A DNA stretch of 64,000 nucleotides from Garicola koreensis (lineage in GTDB: Bacteria; Actinomycetota; Actinomycetes; Actinomycetales; Micrococcaceae). The notes under the pieces were generated by a model. That model saw only the letters and a program-made list of their open reading frames with translations, had not been told where the DNA came from and searched no databases. The stretch is taken from assembly GCF_014195445.1 (NCBI RefSeq), contig NZ_JACIBT010000001.1, forward strand, positions 744,001-808,000, in the 5' to 3' direction. Positions 56,613-64,000 of this stretch are shown here, piece after piece. The stretch's first letter is position 1; the number at the start of each line of letters is the position of its first letter. The translations under genes were made by a program, and so were the position numbers.

Positions 56613-57203
56613 TCACTCGGTACTGTCGTGGCCGAAGGGATCGGGATCGACACCGGGCATCCACGAATGGCCCGGCACGTTCCAACCTTCGCGCCTGAGC
56701 ACCTTCTTCCACCGTTTGGCGTAGCGCTCCTTGAGCCGGTTGACGTAGAGGTAGCCGTCGAGGTGGTCAAACTCGTGCTGCATGATGCGCGCGAACCATC
56801 CGGTGACCTCGAAACGCATGGGCGCCCCGGCCGGGTCGAATCCGGTGAGCTCCACATGATCGCTGCGCTTCAGCGGAAAGCTGTACCCGGGGGCCGAGAG
56901 GCAGCCCTCGACGTCGTCCTCTGGATCAGGCAGCTGCTGGGAGACCTTGCCGATCAGCCGCAGGCTCGGGTTGATGATCGCGCCCTGAGCTGGTGCCTCG
57001 CCGGTGTCGCCGTCGTACTTCCAGACAAAGACGCGCAGGCCGACGCCGATCTGAGGTGCGGCCAGACCCACCCCCCGGGAGGCCTCGAGGGTCTCTTCCA
57101 TATCGGTGATGAGGGCGGCCAGTTCGGCGTCGAAGGTCTCCACCTCGCGGGCGCGCCGGTGCAGCACCGGCTCCCCGTGGATCACAATGGGGTGAACGCT
57201 CAT
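56613..57203 (-). CDS. def: Peptide deformylase
   Basis: The 196-residue metalloenzyme removes the formyl group from nascent proteins. GVGLAAPQIGVGLRVFV is motif 1, EGCLSAPGYSFPLKRSD motif 2 with the metal Cys, and MQHEFDHLDGYLY motif 3 with HExxH-type His residues. It lies 20 nt after ctaF on the same strand, so it probably shares the ctaCDF transcript. No clear ribosome-binding site is seen. Confidence 0.95.
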   Translation of the reverse strand: MSVHPIVIHGEPVLHRRAREVETFDAELAALITDMEETLEASRGVGLAAPQIGVGLRVFVWKYDGDTGEAPAQGAIINPSLRLIGKVSQQLPDPEDDVEGCLSAPGYSFPLKRSDHVELTGFDPAGAPMRFEVTGWFARIMQHEFDHLDGYLYVNRLKERYAKRWKKVLRREGWNVPGHSWMPGVDPDPFGHDSTE

Positions 57204-57223
57204 CAGAGTCTGCGGCCGCGCCC

Positions 57224-57628
57224 TCAGTGGGCGTAGGTCTTGCGGTTACCTTCCATGACCCAACCGGTGATGAAGAAGATGACCGGAATCAGCGAGAGGT
57301 AGAGGACCCACCAGTCGACGGCCAGGCCGAAAACGACGAACGCCAGGGCGGCGCCCAGGCCCAACGGCCACCAGCTCCACGGGTAGAAGTCCCCGTAGTT
57401 TCCGGACATGTCGGAGATTTCGCCGTCCGGATCGTCTGCGAACATCTCCTCGTCGGCGTTCTTGGCCGTGGAGCGCAGATACCACCAGAGCATGAACCCC
57501 AGCCCTGCGGTGAGCAGCAGCAGCGGGAAGCCGGCCAGCTCGCCCATCTGGGTCCATACACCGTAGACCACAGTGACCACCAGGAGGAAGACTCCGATGC
57601 CGCCGAAGAGAATGAAGCTTACCTTCAT
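57224..57628 (-). CDS. ctaF: Cytochrome c oxidase subunit IV (actinobacterial CtaF)
   Basis: The 134-residue protein has four membrane helices, beginning MKVSFILFGGIGVFLLVVTV and ending VLYLSLIPVIFFITGWVMEG. The loop ADDPDGEISDMSGNYGDFYP is typical of actinobacterial CtaF. It is a small subunit of the aa3 oxidase. It follows ctaD after 7 nt. Confidence 0.93.
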   Translation of the reverse strand: MKVSFILFGGIGVFLLVVTVVYGVWTQMGELAGFPLLLLTAGLGFMLWWYLRSTAKNADEEMFADDPDGEISDMSGNYGDFYPWSWWPLGLGAALAFVVFGLAVDWWVLYLSLIPVIFFITGWVMEGNRKTYAH

Positions 57629-57635
57629 GACTTTC

Positions 57636-59360
57636 CTAGACTCCTGCCTTGTCTTGCTGGTCAGCTGGGCCGAAGATCATTCCTGCCGGGCTCTGCAGGC
57701 TGTGCCGCTCCGAGAGCTCCGGGTGGTGCAGATCCAGTGCGGGGCGCTCGGAGCGGATGCGCGGCAGCGAATGGAAGTTGTGGGCCGGCGGTGGGCAGCT
57801 GGTGGCCCACTCCAGGGACCCTCCAAAGCCCCACGGGTCGTCGACGAGGACGCGCTTGCCCCTGCGGTGGGTGATCCACACGTTCCAGAAGAACGGGATC
57901 AGCGAGGCGCCCAGCAGCATGGAGAACACCGTGGAGAACTGGTTCATCGCGGTGAACCCGTCCTCAACCATGTAGTCGGCGTAGCGCCGCGGCATGCCCA
58001 TCACCCCCAGCCAGTGCTGGATCATGAAGGTTCCGTGGAAGCCGATGAACAGCATCCAGAAGTTGATCTTGCCCAGACGTTCGTTGAGCATCTTGCCGGT
58101 CCACTTCGGCCACCAGAAGTAGAAGCCGGCGAACATGGCGAACACCACCGTGCCGAAGACCACGTAGTGGAAGTGCGCCACGACGAAGTAGGTGTCTGAG
58201 ACATGGAAGTTCAGCGGCGGGCTGGCCAGGATGACTCCGGTCAGTCCTCCGAACAGGAAGGTGACAAGGAAGCCCAGGCTCCAGAGCATGGGTGTCTCAA
58301 AGGTGAGCGACCCTCGCCACAGGGTACCGATCCAGTTGAAGAACTTCACTCCTGTGGGCACGGCGATGAGCATGGTCATCAGGGCGAAGAAGGGCAGCAT
58401 CACTGCACCGGTGACGTACATGTGGTGCGCCCAGACCGTCACGGACAGGGCCGCGATGGCGATGGTCGCGTAGACCAGACCCTTGTAGCCGAAGATCGGT
58501 TTGCGGCTGAAGACCGGGAAGATCTCCGAGACGATGCCGAAGAACGGCAGGGCGATGATGTAGACCTCCGGGTGTCCGAAGAACCAGAAGAGGTGCTGCC
58601 ACAGGATGGCACCCCCGGACTCCGGGTCGAAGATATTGCCGCCCAGGCGCCGGTCGAACCCGAGGCCGAAGAGCGCCGCCGCCAGCGGCGGGAAGGCCAT
58701 CAGCACCAGGATCGAGGTGATCAGGGTGTTCCAGGTGAAGATCGGCATGCGCCACATGGTCATACCCGGTGCGCGCAGGCAGATGATGGTGGTGATGAAG
58801 TTGACGCCGCCCATGATCGTGCCGAAGCCGGTCAGCGCCAGGCCGAAGACCCACAGGTCCCCGCCGACCCCGGGTGAGTAGGTGGTGTCAGACAGCGGCG
58901 CGTAGGCGAACCAGCCGAAGCTTGCCGCTCCCTGCGGGGTGAGGAAGCCCAGCATCACCACGATGGATCCGAAGGTGAACAGCCAGTAGGACAGCGCGTT
59001 CATCCTCGGGAAGGCGACATCCGGTGCCCCGATCTGCAGCGGCATGATCGCGTTGGCGAAACCCACGAACAGCGGGGTGGCGAACATCAGCAGCATGATC
59101 GTGCCGTGCATGGTGAACAGTTGGTTGTACTGCTCCTTGGTCTGCAAAAACTGCATGCCGGGCTCGAAGAGCTCGGCGCGGATGATCAGCGCCATCACGC
59201 CGCCGAGGCAGAAGAAGACGAAGGAGGTGATCAGGTACATGTACCCGAGGGTCTTGTGGTCGGTGGTGGTCATCCAGTCCACCGCGATCCGGCCCTTGGA
59301 CACTGGGACTGTCCGGGTCTGCTGACCTGACTGGTCTGAGGAGTATTCCAACGTCGTCAT
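57636..59360 (-). CDS. ctaD: Cytochrome c oxidase subunit I
   Basis: The 574-residue core subunit has twelve helices and holds haem a, haem a3 and Cu[21 protein letters not shown] contains the haem a His. [20 protein letters not shown] has the CuB His with the cross-linked Tyr, and [10 protein letters not shown] adds the CuB His pair. [20 protein letters not shown] holds the haem a3 and a His ligands. It reduces oxygen to water and pumps protons. It overlaps ctaC by ATGA. Confidence 0.98.
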   Translation of the reverse strand: MTTLEYSSDQSGQQTRTVPVSKGRIAVDWMTTTDHKTLGYMYLITSFVFFCLGGVMALIIRAELFEPGMQFLQTKEQYNQLFTMHGTIMLLMFATPLFVGFANAIMPLQIGAPDVAFPRMNALSYWLFTFGSIVVMLGFLTPQGAASFGWFAYAPLSDTTYSPGVGGDLWVFGLALTGFGTIMGGVNFITTIICLRAPGMTMWRMPIFTWNTLITSILVLMAFPPLAAALFGLGFDRRLGGNIFDPESGGAILWQHLFWFFGHPEVYIIALPFFGIVSEIFPVFSRKPIFGYKGLVYATIAIAALSVTVWAHHMYVTGAVMLPFFALMTMLIAVPTGVKFFNWIGTLWRGSLTFETPMLWSLGFLVTFLFGGLTGVILASPPLNFHVSDTYFVVAHFHYVVFGTVVFAMFAGFYFWWPKWTGKMLNERLGKINFWMLFIGFHGTFMIQHWLGVMGMPRRYADYMVEDGFTAMNQFSTVFSMLLGASLIPFFWNVWITHRRGKRVLVDDPWGFGGSLEWATSCPPPAHNFHSLPRIRSERPALDLHHPELSERHSLQSPAGMIFGPADQQDKAGV

Positions 59361-60256
59361 TGCTGCTCAGTTCCTCCGGTCAGGGTCTCCTGGTCATACA
59401 GGTTGGGGTTGCGGTTGTACTCGTCTCCGCGGTGCCCCTCGTCCAGCGTCTCAAGGTGGTCGACGAACTCATCGGTCTCCACCACTTCGACGTTGAAGAG
59501 CATCTCAGAGTGGAACTCACCACACAGTTCGGCGCACTTGCCGTCGAAGGAGCCAGTCTCCTGGGGGCTGAGGTAGATGTAGTTGGTGCGTCCGGGGACC
59601 ATATCGCGCTTCTGCAGGAAGGCCGGGACCCAGAAGGAGTGAATGACGTCGCGGGACTTCAGCTCGAAGGTGACGTCATGGTCGACCGGAAGGTGGAGGG
59701 TCGGAAGAGTCTCGCGCACACCCTCCTCGCCGTCGAGGTTGGCCTGCACATCGGCCTGGTGGACCTCATATTCGGTGCCGTCGTCGGCGGTGTAGGTGTA
59801 GTTCCAGTCCCAGGACCACTGTTTGCCGTAGATCTCCACGGTGAGGTCGGGCTCCTCATAGGGATCATCGATGGAACGCTGCACCTGGTCGGTGTAGAAG
59901 AAGAGCACTGCAACCATCACCAGCGGCACCGCGGTGTATAGGATCTCCAGCGGCACGTTGTAGGCCAGCTGGCGGGGGTATCCGGTTTCGCCCTTGCGGC
60001 GGCGGTAGGCCACCATGCACCAGAGCATCAGGCCCCAGGTGAGCACACCGATGGCCACTGCGGCGATCCAGGAGTTGATCCACAGGTCGGTGATCTCTGC
60101 GGTGTTGGACGTGGTGTTCCGCTCCCCCGGCAGCCAACCGCGCCGTGCGGAGCTGTCCTCAGCACAGGCGGTGAGCACCAGCAGGGTCACCCCGGCCAGG
60201 GCGAGCGACTTCGCCGTGCGGCTGAAGCTGCCCGTTCGTTTCTGCGAAGAACTCAC
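59357..60256 (-). CDS. ctaC: Cytochrome c oxidase subunit II
   Basis: The 299-residue lipoprotein has a signal with lipobox LTAC (Cys31), two membrane helices, and a cupredoxin domain. WSWDWNYTY and [16 protein letters not shown] hold the CuA ligands. It takes electrons from the bc1 cytochrome c. GTG at 60256 is chosen because AGAGGAAGGG lies just upstream, and it gives the typical signal start. A longer frame to 60376 has no ribosome-binding site. A 9-bp-arm palindrome lies 120 nt upstream. Confidence 0.95.
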   Translation of the reverse strand: MSSSQKRTGSFSRTAKSLALAGVTLLVLTACAEDSSARRGWLPGERNTTSNTAEITDLWINSWIAAVAIGVLTWGLMLWCMVAYRRRKGETGYPRQLAYNVPLEILYTAVPLVMVAVLFFYTDQVQRSIDDPYEEPDLTVEIYGKQWSWDWNYTYTADDGTEYEVHQADVQANLDGEEGVRETLPTLHLPVDHDVTFELKSRDVIHSFWVPAFLQKRDMVPGRTNYIYLSPQETGSFDGKCAELCGEFHSEMLFNVEVVETDEFVDHLETLDEGHRGDEYNRNPNLYDQETLTGGTEQQ

Positions 60257-60376
60257 AGACGGCCCTTCCTCTTCACTTGGTGTGCGAGTGACTCGCGCAC
60301 GTTCACTTTGGTCTCGATCAGTGCCGGACGGTTGGTGTCTCCGGAGCCGATGAGCGACATCATTACGCTGGGACAA

Positions 60377-60399
60377 GACTACTACGACTGGTAGTAGTC
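60377..60399. promoter_or_regulatory. Perfect 9-bp-arm palindrome upstream of ctaC
   Basis: GACTACTAC and GTAGTAGTC flank a 5-nt centre, about 120 nt before the ctaC GTG. A TAGTCT -10-like box on the minus strand overlaps its left arm (60376-60381), so a repressor here would block ctaC. It could also be a hairpin in RNA. Confidence 0.55.
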
Positions 60400-60439
60400 G
60401 GGCAGGTCAGACACCCTGGGCGTGGCAGCCGGACACAGA

Positions 60440-60472
60440 GAAACCCGCGCTCCTGCGGGGAACGCGGGTTTC
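60440..60472 (-). terminator. Terminator of the A-type carrier gene
   Basis: GAAACCCGCG and CGCGGGTTTC form a perfect 10-bp stem with a 13-nt loop, 38 nt past the stop of the HesB-like gene. On the minus strand the stem ends in TTTC and is followed by TCTGTGT. Confidence 0.75.
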
Positions 60473-60510
60473 AATGTGACTTCTACATTACGTAGAGAAA
60501 CTGCGGCTGA

Positions 60511-60906
60511 TCAGTGGAAGGAGTCTCCGCAGGCGCAGGATCCGCCAGCATTGGGGTTGTCGATGGTGAAGCCCTGCTTGGAGATCGAGTCCTCGAAGTC
60601 GATCTTGGCGTCTTCCAGATAGGGGACACTCATCTTGTCCACGATGACCTGCACACCGTCGAATTCGCGCAGAGCGTCGCCGTCGAGGGTTCGCTCATCG
60701 AAGTAGAGCTGGTAGATCAGGCCGCTGCAGCCTCCGGGCTGCACAGCGACCCGCAGGCGCAGATCCTCGCGCCCTTCCTGCTGCAGCAGTGAGGAGACCT
60801 TCTCTGCGGCGGCCTCGGAAATCTCGACCTGGTGAGTCTTGTGACCCTCCACCTCGTTGCCACGGATCTGGGTCTTCTCTGCGGTCTCCTGGGTCGGAAT
60901 GCTCAT
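60511..60906 (-). CDS. A-type iron-sulfur carrier (HesB/IscA/ErpA family)
   Basis: The 131-residue protein carries or delivers an Fe-S cluster. VQPGGCSGLIYQLYFDERTL gives the first Cys and FTIDNPNAGGSCACGDSFH gives the C-terminal Cys-x-Cys, the three ligands of the family. ATG at 60906 has GAGAGGGAG upstream and a longer frame has no ribosome-binding site. It lies upstream of ctaC in the order usual for actinobacteria, with a strong terminator between. Confidence 0.93.
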   Translation of the reverse strand: MSIPTQETAEKTQIRGNEVEGHKTHQVEISEAAAEKVSSLLQQEGREDLRLRVAVQPGGCSGLIYQLYFDERTLDGDALREFDGVQVIVDKMSVPYLEDAKIDFEDSISKQGFTIDNPNAGGSCACGDSFH

Positions 60907-61002
60907 CACGTTCTCCCTCTCCTGGTGTGACGGTGTTTCGTTCTTGAAGGGTATCAACCAACTCTGGACCTGCATCATTCCCGGCTGGGTCATCTGCGGC
61001 AG

Positions 61003-61008
61003 TAGACT
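61003..61008 (+). promoter_or_regulatory. -10 box TAGACT, probable leaderless promoter of the DUF3043 gene
   Basis: TAGACT ends 6 nt before the GTG at 61015. There is no ribosome-binding site. Confidence 0.55.
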
Positions 61009-61014
61009 GGCCCA

Positions 61015-61623
61015 GTGCTTGGACGTAAGAAGAAGACCCAGAATGAGACCATCCCCCCGCAGCCCGCAGAACCGGCTGCGGAAGAGCCGCCGGCTAAGAA
61101 GCTTCCGGAGAAGAAGGGCGTGCCCACTCCCACGCGCAGGGAGCAGGAGGCTGCCCGCAAGCGCCCCCTAGTGGCCAACGACCGCAAGGAGGCCCGCAAA
61201 CGGCAGCGGCAGCGGGTCGCTGAGGACCGGGCGAAGATGCGCCAAGCCATGGAGACCGGGGAGGAGAAGTATCTTCCGACCCGTGACCGGGGGCCGCAGA
61301 AGCGCCTTGCGCGGGACTTCGTCGATTCCCGCACGGGCATCGGCGAGTGGCTGCTGATCATTGTGCTGGTCTTCCTCTTCGCCTCCTTCATCATGACCGA
61401 GCAGGCTCGCACGATGGTGGCCTTCAGCCTGTGGGCCGTGATGTTCGCCGTGATCGTCGAGTGCTGGTGGGTCGGCCGACAGGTGCGAAAGCGCATCGAA
61501 ACCACGTTCGGGGTGGGCCAGATGGAGAAGGGGATCCGCTTCTACTCGGCGATGCGTGCCCTGCAGGTGCGCCGGCTGCGCCTGCCCAAACCGATGGTCA
61601 GCCGCGGCGAGAAGATCCGCTGA
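61015..61623 (+). CDS. DUF3043 domain-containing membrane protein
   Basis: The 202-residue protein has a long charged N-terminal half (Lys/Arg/Glu/Pro-rich, with RRPLVANDRKEARKRQRQRV-like sequence) and two membrane helices (about 114-134 and 140-160). A C-terminal basic tail ends RLPKPMVSRGEKIR. The DUF3043 family is actinobacteria-specific with no known function. The start follows TAGACT by 6 nt. Its last 26 bp overlap the convergent pyrD gene. Confidence 0.82.
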   Translation: MLGRKKKTQNETIPPQPAEPAAEEPPAKKLPEKKGVPTPTRREQEAARKRPLVANDRKEARKRQRQRVAEDRAKMRQAMETGEEKYLPTRDRGPQKRLARDFVDSRTGIGEWLLIIVLVFLFASFIMTEQARTMVAFSLWAVMFAVIVECWWVGRQVRKRIETTFGVGQMEKGIRFYSAMRALQVRRLRLPKPMVSRGEKIR

Positions 61624-62713
61624 GCGACGTGTCGGCCATGCGGGCCAGGCCGCGGTTGATGCGGCGAACCCAGAACGGTCCCTGGTAGACGAACCCCGAG
61701 TAGCCCTGCACCAGGTCTGCCCCCAGCCGCAGCCTTTCTGCGACGTCCTCGGCAGTGGTCACACCTCCCACAGAGACGATGGTGGTCTCCGTGGGCAGCC
61801 TGCGGCGCAGACGCACCAGGATCTCTGTGGAACGCTCAGCCAGCACCGGGCCGCTGAGTCCGCCCATTCCGGCGGCGCTGAGGGTTTCGGCCGAGCTGGT
61901 CAGGCCCTCACGCGAGATTGTGGTGTTGGTGGCGATGATGCCGTCCAGCCTCAGCTGCGCCACGAGGTCGGCGACGGCGTCGACGTCGTCATCTGCCAGA
62001 TCCGGAGAGATCTTCACCAGCAGCGGCACATGAGCCCCGGCTGCGGCGTCGGCCTCCTCCCCCACTGCGCGCAGCAGCGGCGCCAGCGTATCGATCTGCT
62101 GCAGCTGGCGCAGCCCCGGGGTGTTGGGGCTGGAGACGTTGACCACCAGGTAGTCGGCCAGCGGGGCCAGTTCGCGGGCGGAGAGCAGGTAGTCCTCCAC
62201 GGCGCCGTCCAGGGGAACGATCTTGGTCTTGCCGATGTTCACCCCGATCATCGGAGCATGGCGCCCGGCAGTCCGCAGCGCAGTCAGGAGCCGGCGGGTG
62301 CGCTCCAATCTGGTGCGCACCGCTGCGGCGCCGTCGTTGTTGAAACCCATCCGGTTGATCAATGCCCGATCAGCCAGCAGCCGGAACAGTCGCGGGCGTT
62401 CGTTGCCCGGCTGCGCCCGCGCGGTGACGGTGCCGATCTCGATATGGCCGAACCCCAGGCTCCCCAGCGGAAGCACTGCCACGGCTCCCTTGTCGAAGCC
62501 GGCGGCGAGACCGAAGGGTGATGGCCACTGCTGCCCGAGGGCGTGTGTGCTCAGGCTGGGGTCGGGCCGGGTGAGGGCCTCCAGCAGCCGGCCCACACCC
62601 CCGCGGTGGGCGATGCGCAGGCCGGCGACCACCAGTGAGTGCGCCCGCTCGGGATCCATCCGGGAGAACACAGTGCGGAATGCGGTGCTGTACAGCGGTG
62701 CGGGGCGGGGCAT
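61598..62713 (-). CDS. pyrD: Dihydroorotate dehydrogenase (quinone), class 2
   Basis: The 371-residue FMN enzyme oxidises dihydroorotate and passes electrons to quinone. YSTAFRTVFSRMDPERAHSL is the class 2 membrane-contact helix. PFGLAAGFDKGAVAVLPLGS-LGFGHIEIGTVT binds FMN and VNVSSPNTPGLRQLQQ is the second signature, with the catalytic Ser in place of Cys. It is the pyrimidine step not encoded in the pyr cluster. The ATG at 62713 follows a TAGGAT box by 6 nt. Confidence 0.96.
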   Translation of the reverse strand: MPRPAPLYSTAFRTVFSRMDPERAHSLVVAGLRIAHRGGVGRLLEALTRPDPSLSTHALGQQWPSPFGLAAGFDKGAVAVLPLGSLGFGHIEIGTVTARAQPGNERPRLFRLLADRALINRMGFNNDGAAAVRTRLERTRRLLTALRTAGRHAPMIGVNIGKTKIVPLDGAVEDYLLSARELAPLADYLVVNVSSPNTPGLRQLQQIDTLAPLLRAVGEEADAAAGAHVPLLVKISPDLADDDVDAVADLVAQLRLDGIIATNTTISREGLTSSAETLSAAGMGGLSGPVLAERSTEILVRLRRRLPTETTIVSVGGVTTAEDVAERLRLGADLVQGYSGFVYQGPFWVRRINRGLARMADTSLSGSSRRG

Positions 62714-62719
62714 GCCCCG

Positions 62720-62725
62720 ATCCTA
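62720..62725 (-). promoter_or_regulatory. -10 box TAGGAT, probable leaderless promoter of pyrD
   Basis: TAGGAT on the minus strand ends 6 nt before the ATG at 62713. Confidence 0.5.
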
Positions 62726-62755
62726 TCGGTCAGCGGCTGCGTCAGGGAGCATCCC

Positions 62756-62761
62756 TACACT
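62756..62761 (+). promoter_or_regulatory. -10 box TACACT, probable leaderless promoter of the hydrolase gene
   Basis: TACACT ends 6 nt before the ATG at 62768. The two start codons of this divergent pair are only 54 bp apart, so both promoters fit only as leaderless ones. Confidence 0.55.
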
Positions 62762-62767
62762 GGAGCC

Positions 62768-63883
62768 ATGACGACGTCGCCATCTTTTCGTGCCCCGCAG
62801 GGCGAGGAGGCGGAACCGGCGCCGCAGGGCACACGGCGGGAGCAGCCGTGGGGGGAGCGGCGGTGGTGGGAGCAGCTGAGCACCGAGCACATGAAGGACT
62901 CTGCCCCCGGCCAATGGGTCCAGGACTATCTGCCGGGCTGCTCGCGCATGACGCTGCCGCTGGGAGAAGATTTCGAAGGCCCGGTCTCCGCCACTCTGGT
63001 GCGTTTGGACCAGCAGCCTTCCGCGCGGCCGGATGACCAGCCGGACCAGCAGCCGTCGGCGCCGGTGCTGCAGCTTCACGGGTGGTCGGACTATTTCTAC
63101 AATCTGCCCACCGCCCAACGGTGGGCCGCCGGCGGGCACCGGTTCTACGCGCTGGATCTTCGCAAATATGGGCGCAGCCTGCGCCAGCACCAGACGCCCG
63201 GCCATATTGAGAGCCTGCAGCAGTACGACACCGAGATCGCCGCGGCCCTGGCGATCATGGCGGAGGAGAATCCGCAGTCGCCTGCACCGATCATCAGCGC
63301 CCACTCCACCGGGGGGCTGGTGGCCGCACTGTGGGCCGAGCGCAACCCGCACCGCCTCAGTGCCCTGGTGCTGAACTCTCCGTGGCTGGAGCTTCCCGGC
63401 GACGCCCTGGCTCGGGCGGCGGCAGAGGGCATCGTGACCCCTTTGGGCGCAGTCAACCCCACCGCCACATTGCGGGTCCCCCGACTGGAGACCTATTGGG
63501 AGTCGCTCTCAGACGAAGCCCACGGCGAGTGGCGGCTGCACCCGCTGTGGCGGCCGCGAAAGTCGTTCCGCATGACGGTCGGCTGGCTGAAGGCCGTCTT
63601 CGCCGGCCACCGCAGGATCTACGAGGGCCTGGATATGGAGGTGCCGGTGCTGGTGCTGCTCTCCACCGCCACGGTCTACCGCGCCCAGTGGACTCCGGAG
63701 CACCAGGTGAAGGACAGTGTGCTCGACGTGGAGCTGCTGGCTCGCCGCGCAGTGCGCCTGGGTCGCCGGGTCACCGTGGTGCGGCTGCCCTCGGCGATGC
63801 ATGATGTCTTCGCCTCCGGCGAGCAGGTGCGGCGCACCGCCTACGCCGAAACTGCGCGCTGGCTGCGGGGCTACGCGCCCTAG
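62768..63883 (+). CDS. Alpha/beta hydrolase (serine aminopeptidase S33-like)
   Basis: The 371-residue protein has VLQLHGWSDYFYNLPTAQRW and FYALDLRKYGRSLR as the early fold, ISAHSTGGLVAALWAERNPH with the nucleophile Ser in AHSTGG, VPVLVLLSTATVYRAQW near the acid, and LPSAMHDVFASGE with the catalytic His. This is the hydrolase_4/monoacylglycerol-lipase-like family. The substrate is unknown. The start follows a TACACT box by 6 nt. A longer frame from 62639 overlaps the divergent pyrD start. Confidence 0.87.
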   Translation: MTTSPSFRAPQGEEAEPAPQGTRREQPWGERRWWEQLSTEHMKDSAPGQWVQDYLPGCSRMTLPLGEDFEGPVSATLVRLDQQPSARPDDQPDQQPSAPVLQLHGWSDYFYNLPTAQRWAAGGHRFYALDLRKYGRSLRQHQTPGHIESLQQYDTEIAAALAIMAEENPQSPAPIISAHSTGGLVAALWAERNPHRLSALVLNSPWLELPGDALARAAAEGIVTPLGAVNPTATLRVPRLETYWESLSDEAHGEWRLHPLWRPRKSFRMTVGWLKAVFAGHRRIYEGLDMEVPVLVLLSTATVYRAQWTPEHQVKDSVLDVELLARRAVRLGRRVTVVRLPSAMHDVFASGEQVRRTAYAETARWLRGYAP

Positions 63884-63912
63884 CTTCTCCGCCTGCGGCG
63901 CTGGCTCCCCGC

Positions 63913-64000
63913 TCAGCCTTCGGGGCCGAATCGGTCCACGGCACCGCCGTATCGTCGGTCCCGCTTGGCGTAGATTTCGATGGCTTCCCAGAGGGTGGTG
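63913..64000 (-). CDS. Unidentified protein, C-terminal end only (5' truncated by window)
   Basis: The minus strand is open from the window edge to a TGA at 63913-63915 and gives 29 residues with LWEAIEIYAKRDRRYGGAVD and RFGPEG at the end. The reading looks protein-like and lies where a convergent neighbour is expected. I do not recognise the family from so short a piece. Confidence 0.45.
   Translation of the reverse strand, partial: TTLWEAIEIYAKRDRRYGGAVDRFGPEG

Overview
The window is GC-rich, almost fully coding chromosome from an actinobacterium, most likely a member of the Micrococcaceae (Nesterenkonia, Micrococcus or Arthrobacter-like). The signs are a secreted Rpf-LysM resuscitation factor, mIHF, an actinobacterial DnaE2-type polymerase end, a PriA without its helicase motifs, the pyrR-pyrB-pyrC-(PH-like)-carA-carB-pyrF-mihF-gmk-rpoZ-coaBC-metK-priA order, and the di-haem QcrC with a four-subunit CtaC/D/E/F oxidase. 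I see no rRNA, complete tRNA, CRISPR array, insertion sequence or prophage. The genus is an inference.

Layout. 1-11.4 kb is an accessory stretch of single genes and small pairs: a dnaE2 end, SRPBCC, VOC and LLM proteins, a MarR/NAD(P)-binding divergent pair, a thioesterase, a DEAD-box helicase, a macrodomain gene facing a SatD-like plus membrane-protein operon, a Nudix hydrolase, an orphan arginine deiminase, an EamA exporter and a double-hotdog thioesterase. 11.7-24.1 kb holds rpf, comEC-comEA-degV-leuS on the minus strand, an alpha/beta hydrolase behind a tandem repeat, then priA and metK. 24.3-36.7 kb is the minus-strand pyrimidine cluster, with coaBC, rpoZ, gmk and mihF downstream and nusB and efp upstream. 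It has an apparent PyrR-binding mRNA leader just ahead of pyrR. 37.5-38.7 kb carries a frameshifted AbiEi-like/DUF559 gene. 38.8-44.8 kb is the shikimate run aroB-aroK-aroC-aroE with mltG. 44.9-50.9 kb has a DUF349 gene facing hisS-aspS-rarA. 50.9-60.3 kb is the respiratory block qcrB-qcrA-qcrC-ctaE, trpD, and ctaC-ctaD-ctaF-def. The last 4 kb has an A-type Fe-S carrier, DUF3043, pyrD and an alpha/beta hydrolase.

How the genes fit together. The pyr genes make UMP from bicarbonate, glutamine and aspartate. PyrD, the one missing step in that cluster, lies separately at 61.6-62.7 kb and would pass electrons to the quinone pool. That pool also feeds the bc1-aa3 branch encoded next to it. The aro genes and trpD serve chorismate and tryptophan. 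ComEA and ComEC form a DNA-uptake channel.

Points of interest. (1) The macrodomain/SatD/DUF3307-type membrane module shares a perfect 9-bp-arm palindrome, and the SatD protein shows a motif order reminiscent of class III nucleotide cyclases in front of an HTH. (2) At least twelve genes have a TANNNT or CATAAT -10 box ending 6-7 nt before the start codon, which implies leaderless mRNAs. (3) A one-base frameshift splits the AbiEi-like/DUF559 gene. (4) A 16-bp tandem repeat runs into the start codon of a hydrolase gene. (5) Two places depart from the gene order I expect in relatives.
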